The notes below the pieces were generated by a model that was not told the origin of the DNA, did no database searches, and saw nothing but the letters and a program-made list of their open reading frames with translations. 64,000 nt of DNA from Terrisporobacter othiniensis (GTDB taxonomy: Bacteria > Bacillota > Clostridia > Peptostreptococcales > Peptostreptococcaceae). The translations under genes were made by a program, and so were the position numbers. The stretch's first letter is position 1. Each line of letters begins with the position of its first letter. Location: contig NZ_JWHR01000109.1 of NCBI RefSeq assembly GCF_000808015.1, positions 1 through 64,000 of the forward strand. The letters run 5' to 3'. This document shows positions 60,131 through 64,000 of the stretch, one piece after another.

Positions 60131-62635
60131 ATGAGGTTAAATTTAAACTGTATAACAGGTCACAACGACCATTTATATAAAAGAATACAGCAAAGCATTC
60201 ATACAGCCACTTCAATAGATATAATAGTATCCTTCTTGATGGAATCAGGTGTGAAACTTTTACAAAAAGACTTAGAAGCTATTAAGGATAAAAATATTCC
60301 TATCAGAATTTTGACAGGAAATTATTTAAATATAACTCAGCCATCAGCACTATACTTACTAAAAGATATTTTAGGGGATAAGGTTGATTTAAGATTTTAT
60401 AATGACACTAAGAGAAGTTTCCATGCCAAGGCATACATATTTGAAAATAATGAAGAAGGTGAGATTTTCATTGGATCATCTAACCTTTCCAGATCAGCTT
60501 TAACAAGTGGAATTGAGTGGAATTATAGAATAGATAAGAAAACAAGTGAAGATGATTACAACTATTTTAAAGCAATGTTTGAAGAGTTATTTTTAAATGA
60601 ATCAATCATAGTAAATGATGAAGAACTGGAAAAATACTCAAAGAATTGGAAAAGACCAAAGGTATTTGCACAAATAGAAGAAAAGAAAGAGAAGATAAAT
60701 TACTCTTATGATGAAGACAATAATATTACTAGCTTGTTTGAACCTAGAGGAGCACAGATAGAGGCACTGTACGAGCTTAAAAAGACTAGAGAAGAGGGAA
60801 ATGACAAGGCACTAGTGGTAGCTGCTACAGGCATAGGAAAGACTTATCTAGCAGCTTTTGACAGTAGAGAATTTAGCAGAGTTTTATTTATAGCTCATAG
60901 GGAAGAAATTTTAAAACAAGCTTATGAAAGTTTTAAAAATGTTAGAGTAGATAAGTTTAACAACCAGAATGATGTAGTTACTAAAGTTGCGGAGTCAGTA
61001 ACTACAACTAAAAATAATTATAACGAAGACGGATATAACATGGGATTCTTTATGAACTCAACCAAAGACACTGACAAAGACATAGTGTTTGCATCAGTTC
61101 AAAGTTTAGGAAAAGAAAACTATCTTAATGAGCAATATTTTACTAGAAATTACTTTGATTATATAGTAGTGGACGAGTTCCATCATGCCGTGTCTAAGAA
61201 CTATCAGAATATAATAAATTACTTTACACCTAAATTTATGCTGGGATTAACAGCCACACCAGATAGACTAGATAACAAAGATGTGTTCAGTGTATGTGAC
61301 TACAACACTGTTTATGAGGCTACTTTGAAAACAGCTATAGATAAAGGTTGGTTAGTACCTTTTAGATATTATGGTATTTATGATGAAAGTGTAAATTATG
61401 AAGAAGACGTTGAGTATAAAAATGGAAGATATAACGAAAAGCAACTGGAAGAAGCTTTAAGTATAAATAAAAGGGCAGAACTTATTTTTAATCATTATAA
61501 AAAATACAAGTCATCAAGTGCTCTAGGATTTTGTACAAGTAAGAATCATGCTGAGTTTATGGCAAAATACTTCAATGAACAAGGCGTAGTTGCATGTGCT
61601 GTTTATAGTGGTAGTGAAGGTGAATACAATGAGGAGAGAAGCATAGCCCTTAGCAAACTAAGAAAAGAAGAGATAAAAGTTATCTTCTCAGTAGACATGT
61701 TTAATGAAGGCTTAGATGTGAAAAGTATCGACATGGTTATGTTTTTAAGACCAACAGAGTCGCCAACAGTGTTCTTGCAGCAGTTAGGAAGAGGACTTAG
61801 AAAAGATAAAAATAAAAAATATCTAAACGTTTTAGACTTTATAGGGAATTATAAAAAAGCTAATTTAGTGCCATATTTGCTTACTGGGGAAAGTAAGAAA
61901 AGAGAAAGGGTTACTGGAGTTATACCAAGTGAAGAAGATTATCCAGAAGATTGTTTTATAGATTTTGATTTTAGGTTAGTTGATATATTTGAGAGAATGG
62001 AAAAGGCTAATAAAAAATTGGAAGAGCTTATAGCAGATGAATATTTTAAGATTAAAGAAGACTTAGGTCATACCCCATCTAGAGTGGAGATGTTTACTTA
62101 TATGGATGATGATTTGTACGAAAATATGAAAAAGAAACCTAAGTTGAATATATTTAAAGATTATCTGAAATTTTTAAAAGAACAAAAAGAAATTGATGAG
62201 AATGAGGTTATAATAGATTCTTTAGCTCATGAATTTATTAAATGTATTGAAAATACTCGCATGGAAAAGTCATATAAAATGCCATTACTATTAGCATTTT
62301 ATAATAATGGTCATATAAAATCAGTAATAGATAATGATGATATATATGAATCATTTGAAGCATTTTTCAATAAAGGATCTAATAAAGTGGATGTACTAAA
62401 AGAATATCCTAACTTTGGTAGCTGGGGCAAGAAGGATTATATAGCTAGATCAAAGCAACCAATTAATGCACTATCGAAAACTCATAGTGAGTTTTTCACT
62501 AAAGATCCTGATTTTGTTTTTTTAAGTAAAGATTTAGAAAAGTATTATTTAAATGACTTATTTATAAAACATTTTAAGGATGCTATAGATTTTAGAACTA
62601 AAGAGTATTACAAGAACAGATTTGATAACAAATAA
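60131..62635 (+). CDS. Phospholipase D-like domain plus SF2 helicase, defence type
   Basis: This 834-residue protein has an N-terminal PLD domain (about 1-160) with the HxK motif in RSFHAKAYIF (His98, Lys100) and GSSNLS. An SF2 helicase follows with Walker A AATGIGKT (231-238), DEFH box (348-351), LGLTATP and the C-terminal Q-x-x-GRGLRK (near 551). The last 250 residues are of unknown fold. Such PLD-helicase proteins occur in restriction and DISARM/DUF3427-like defence contexts. The PLD domain has the single HxK site of nucleases such as BfiI. It is followed by a hairpin ATAGTAT/ATACTAT at 62635-62655. Confidence 0.88.
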   Translation: MRLNLNCITGHNDHLYKRIQQSIHTATSIDIIVSFLMESGVKLLQKDLEAIKDKNIPIRILTGNYLNITQPSALYLLKDILGDKVDLRFYNDTKRSFHAKAYIFENNEEGEIFIGSSNLSRSALTSGIEWNYRIDKKTSEDDYNYFKAMFEELFLNESIIVNDEELEKYSKNWKRPKVFAQIEEKKEKINYSYDEDNNITSLFEPRGAQIEALYELKKTREEGNDKALVVAATGIGKTYLAAFDSREFSRVLFIAHREEILKQAYESFKNVRVDKFNNQNDVVTKVAESVTTTKNNYNEDGYNMGFFMNSTKDTDKDIVFASVQSLGKENYLNEQYFTRNYFDYIVVDEFHHAVSKNYQNIINYFTPKFMLGLTATPDRLDNKDVFSVCDYNTVYEATLKTAIDKGWLVPFRYYGIYDESVNYEEDVEYKNGRYNEKQLEEALSINKRAELIFNHYKKYKSSSALGFCTSKNHAEFMAKYFNEQGVVACAVYSGSEGEYNEERSIALSKLRKEEIKVIFSVDMFNEGLDVKSIDMVMFLRPTESPTVFLQQLGRGLRKDKNKKYLNVLDFIGNYKKANLVPYLLTGESKKRERVTGVIPSEEDYPEDCFIDFDFRLVDIFERMEKANKKLEELIADEYFKIKEDLGHTPSRVEMFTYMDDDLYENMKKKPKLNIFKDYLKFLKEQKEIDENEVIIDSLAHEFIKCIENTRMEKSYKMPLLLAFYNNGHIKSVIDNDDIYESFEAFFNKGSNKVDVLKEYPNFGSWGKKDYIARSKQPINALSKTHSEFFTKDPDFVFLSKDLEKYYLNDLFIKHFKDAIDFRTKEYYKNRFDNK

Positions 62636-62780
62636 TAGTATGGGAAGATACTATGGAAATTAAAAAATAAATATATAATTATAAAAGGTATCTGATTTCT
62701 ATTAATTCTATTCCAATCTTGTTCCAATGAGAAATCGGAACAGAAACTTATAAAAAGTCATTATTAAAAGGAGATTCAAA

Positions 62781-63461
62781 TTGAACAAATTCAAAGAAGT
62801 ATTTCAGTTTTTAGATCAATATGGGGGAACTAGCTTTATAGCAGATGAAAACAAGAATAATTACGATGAAGAAAGATACAATAACATAACTAATTTAAAA
62901 GCAATAGCATATGATGAATTCTGGAAAAGCCTATTTTCACAGATATCACCATATCTAAAAGATAGAGATAAAAAACAACTATATAAGATCCAAAATTGGA
63001 AAAATAGAAACAAGATATGCAATTATTTCACCATACAAATAAAGGATGCAGAGAAGTTAAATTATGCCTCAAGTATATCCATCGTGGCAGGTAAAGAAGG
63101 CATATACGTAAAGATTGAATATGAATACACAAGTAAAAATACTGTAAATCCAGTGTCTAATCATAACAAATATATTTTGAGTTTAGATAAATGGAAAGAA
63201 ATTTATAATGTAAAGTTAGATAAATACTACATAAACTATGAAGATGAATCTGGAGACCAAAGAATAAGTTTAAATAACTTCATGGAATATAATGAATTAA
63301 GAACATCTTTAGAAGAAAAAATCAAAAATAATGAAAACATTAAAATTGTTATACAAAAAGAATTTGATAAAGATTATATATTAAGCTCTAATAATTTTGA
63401 ACTAGAAATAGCACAATCTATAAATGAACTAAATTTTTTATATGAAAAATCAATAGAGTAA
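62781..63461 (+). CDS. Unknown protein, full-length counterpart of the remnant at 57583
   Basis: The family of this 226-residue protein was not recognised. It has no signal peptide or membrane helix. It has an acidic-aromatic N-terminus (KEVFQFLDQYGGTSFIADEN) and beta-rich middle segments (SISIVAGKEGIYVKIEYEY). The start is TTG, 8 nt after AAAGGAG, in a context nearly identical to that at 57583. A role as a specificity or effector partner of the PLD-helicase is possible but only from position. TGTTCC/GGAACA and repeated TTCCAAT words lie in the 145 bp upstream. Confidence 0.65.
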   Translation: MNKFKEVFQFLDQYGGTSFIADENKNNYDEERYNNITNLKAIAYDEFWKSLFSQISPYLKDRDKKQLYKIQNWKNRNKICNYFTIQIKDAEKLNYASSISIVAGKEGIYVKIEYEYTSKNTVNPVSNHNKYILSLDKWKEIYNVKLDKYYINYEDESGDQRISLNNFMEYNELRTSLEEKIKNNENIKIVIQKEFDKDYILSSNNFELEIAQSINELNFLYEKSIE

Positions 63462-63700
63462 AATGGGAGAGTGACTATTACACTCCTGGTTACGCCACGT
63501 GAAAGAGTGTCAAATAGTGTAGACAAACTGAAAAGTATCACCTAAATGGGATTTGAAAAACTGGAAGACAAAAAAGAACAACAACAGGAAACTCTTCAAA
63601 TAATATAGTTGACTAAAACTTATCAGATGAAACATTGAAGGAGCTAAAAATAGGAAAGTTAGCCCAAACAACAACGAAATTTTTATTTGAAGATAAAATT
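63462..63700 (+). other. Degenerate stretch with possible IS end and gene remnants
   Basis: 63475-63530 (ATTACACTCC, GAGTGTCAAATAGTGTAGAC) resembles the ends of IS256-like elements, but no transposase is present. 63546-63608 reads MGFEKLEDKKEQQQETLQII then stop. A different frame from about 63618 reads LSDETLKELKIGKLAQTTTK to a stop at 63725. These look like two frame-shifted pieces of one lost gene. Confidence 0.35.
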
Positions 63701-63890
63701 TATAAACAAGAAAATTCTTGTTTATAAACCTGTTTATTCAAAAAAGTAAGTATATAGCTAGTATACAAGGCTATATTAAACAAGAAAACAAGAAATTACC
63801 TATAGAGCATGAAAAAATAGGTAATAGATAAGCCCATGCGCCTATATGCACGCGCGCATAGGAAAAACGTGTTTTCTTGTTTGCTTGTTT
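63701..63890 (+). repeat. AAACAAGAA / TTCTTGTTT repeat cluster
   Basis: A 26-bp perfect palindrome (63701-63726) has TTCTTGTTT as its right arm. AAACAAGAA recurs at 63778 and 63786 (overlapping by one base), and TTCTTGTTT at 63874 followed by GCTTGTTT. An alternating tract GCACGCGCGCAT lies between (63848-63859). The cluster resembles the GTGCCTAT array at 59.5 kb in layout but not in word. The last 110 bases of the window are AT-rich, with a GCTAATT/AATTAGC inverted pair near 63935-63962. Confidence 0.55.
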
Positions 63891-64000
63891 ATATGAAAAG
63901 ACGTGATATATCTTAAAAATGCTAAAAAATAAGCTAATTTCTATATATAATAGTAATTAGCTTACTTTTGTTAAATCTATATATTATCACAAAGCTTTTT

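Noticed and set aside
1..64000. tRNA, rRNA, tmRNA or RNase P genes
   Set aside because: No cloverleaf or conserved core of these RNAs was recognised on reading either strand.

Overview
The window is strongly AT-rich, with GGAGG-type ribosome binding sites, extended -10 promoters, riboswitch-controlled transporters, PRD-type PTS regulation and a sigma-54 activator. This points to a low-GC Gram-positive anaerobe of the Clostridia, most like Clostridium or Peptostreptococcaceae. The genus is inferred from style and gene content only. Most of the window is chromosomal housekeeping and nutrient-uptake genes. The last 14 kb (about 50.1-64.0 kb) is an accessory, defence-type region.

Layout. 1-10.2 kb: the 3' part of sbcC, a CorC/HlyC-type membrane protein, an AI-2E/PerM-type permease, yfcE and nadK (minus strand), a YbaK-type deacylase, an RluA-type pseudouridine synthase and an NdpA-type nucleoid protein. 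10.3-16.8 kb: two tandem paralogous cassettes, each a cobalamin riboswitch plus terminator followed by a BtuFCD-type ABC transporter. 16.8-24.4 kb: acpP, a cell-surface polysaccharide O-acylation operon (SGNH hydrolase, DUF4358 lipoprotein, MBOAT, DHHW protein), and five scattered members of a tiny two-helix, Cys-tailed membrane protein family. 24.6-29.1 kb: methionine gamma-lyase, a GltD-like flavoprotein, a small helical protein and a secreted SH3/3D-domain cell-wall protein with a WalR-like box upstream. 29.3-33.2 kb (minus): a TPP-riboswitch-controlled thiamine-precursor ABC transporter operon. 33.4-42.9 kb: gamma-glutamyltransferase, nitroreductase, and a PTS sugar operon (P-loop kinase, PfkB kinase, PRD regulator, EIIA, EIIB, EIIC, TPR protein, class II aldolase). 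43.1-48.0 kb: a sigma-54 activator next to a -24/-12 promoter driving nhaC-iadA. 48.1-50.4 kb: small membrane and Cys-domain proteins.

50.4-63.5 kb is a defence island: a decayed GHKL ATPase, a PD-(D/E)XK restriction enzyme with an adjacent methyltransferase, a DpnII-type restriction enzyme with a single polypeptide fusing DpnA-like and DpnM-like methyltransferases, an AIPR abortive-infection protein, a ribbon-helix-helix regulator, an HTH/Cys-repeat/nuclease protein, a MazG-like pyrophosphohydrolase, a PLD-helicase, and an unknown protein whose 5' end is duplicated 5.2 kb upstream. Two intergenic stretches carry iteron-like repeats and alternating purine/pyrimidine tracts.

The strongest unexplained signal is a dispersed, structured non-coding repeat, about 100-190 bp when full-sized. 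At least five copies are recognisable, with an AT-rich relative at 7.4 kb. Two copies sit inside the variable P6 region of the two cobalamin riboswitches, one lies between the second riboswitch terminator and its gene, and one lies between the TPP riboswitch terminator and the thi operon. Base-pair changes between copies are compensatory in several stems, which suggests the element is under selection for folding, or spreads as a palindromic element. A second recurring oddity is genes with a strong Shine-Dalgarno sequence followed by AUC (or AUA) where AUG is expected.
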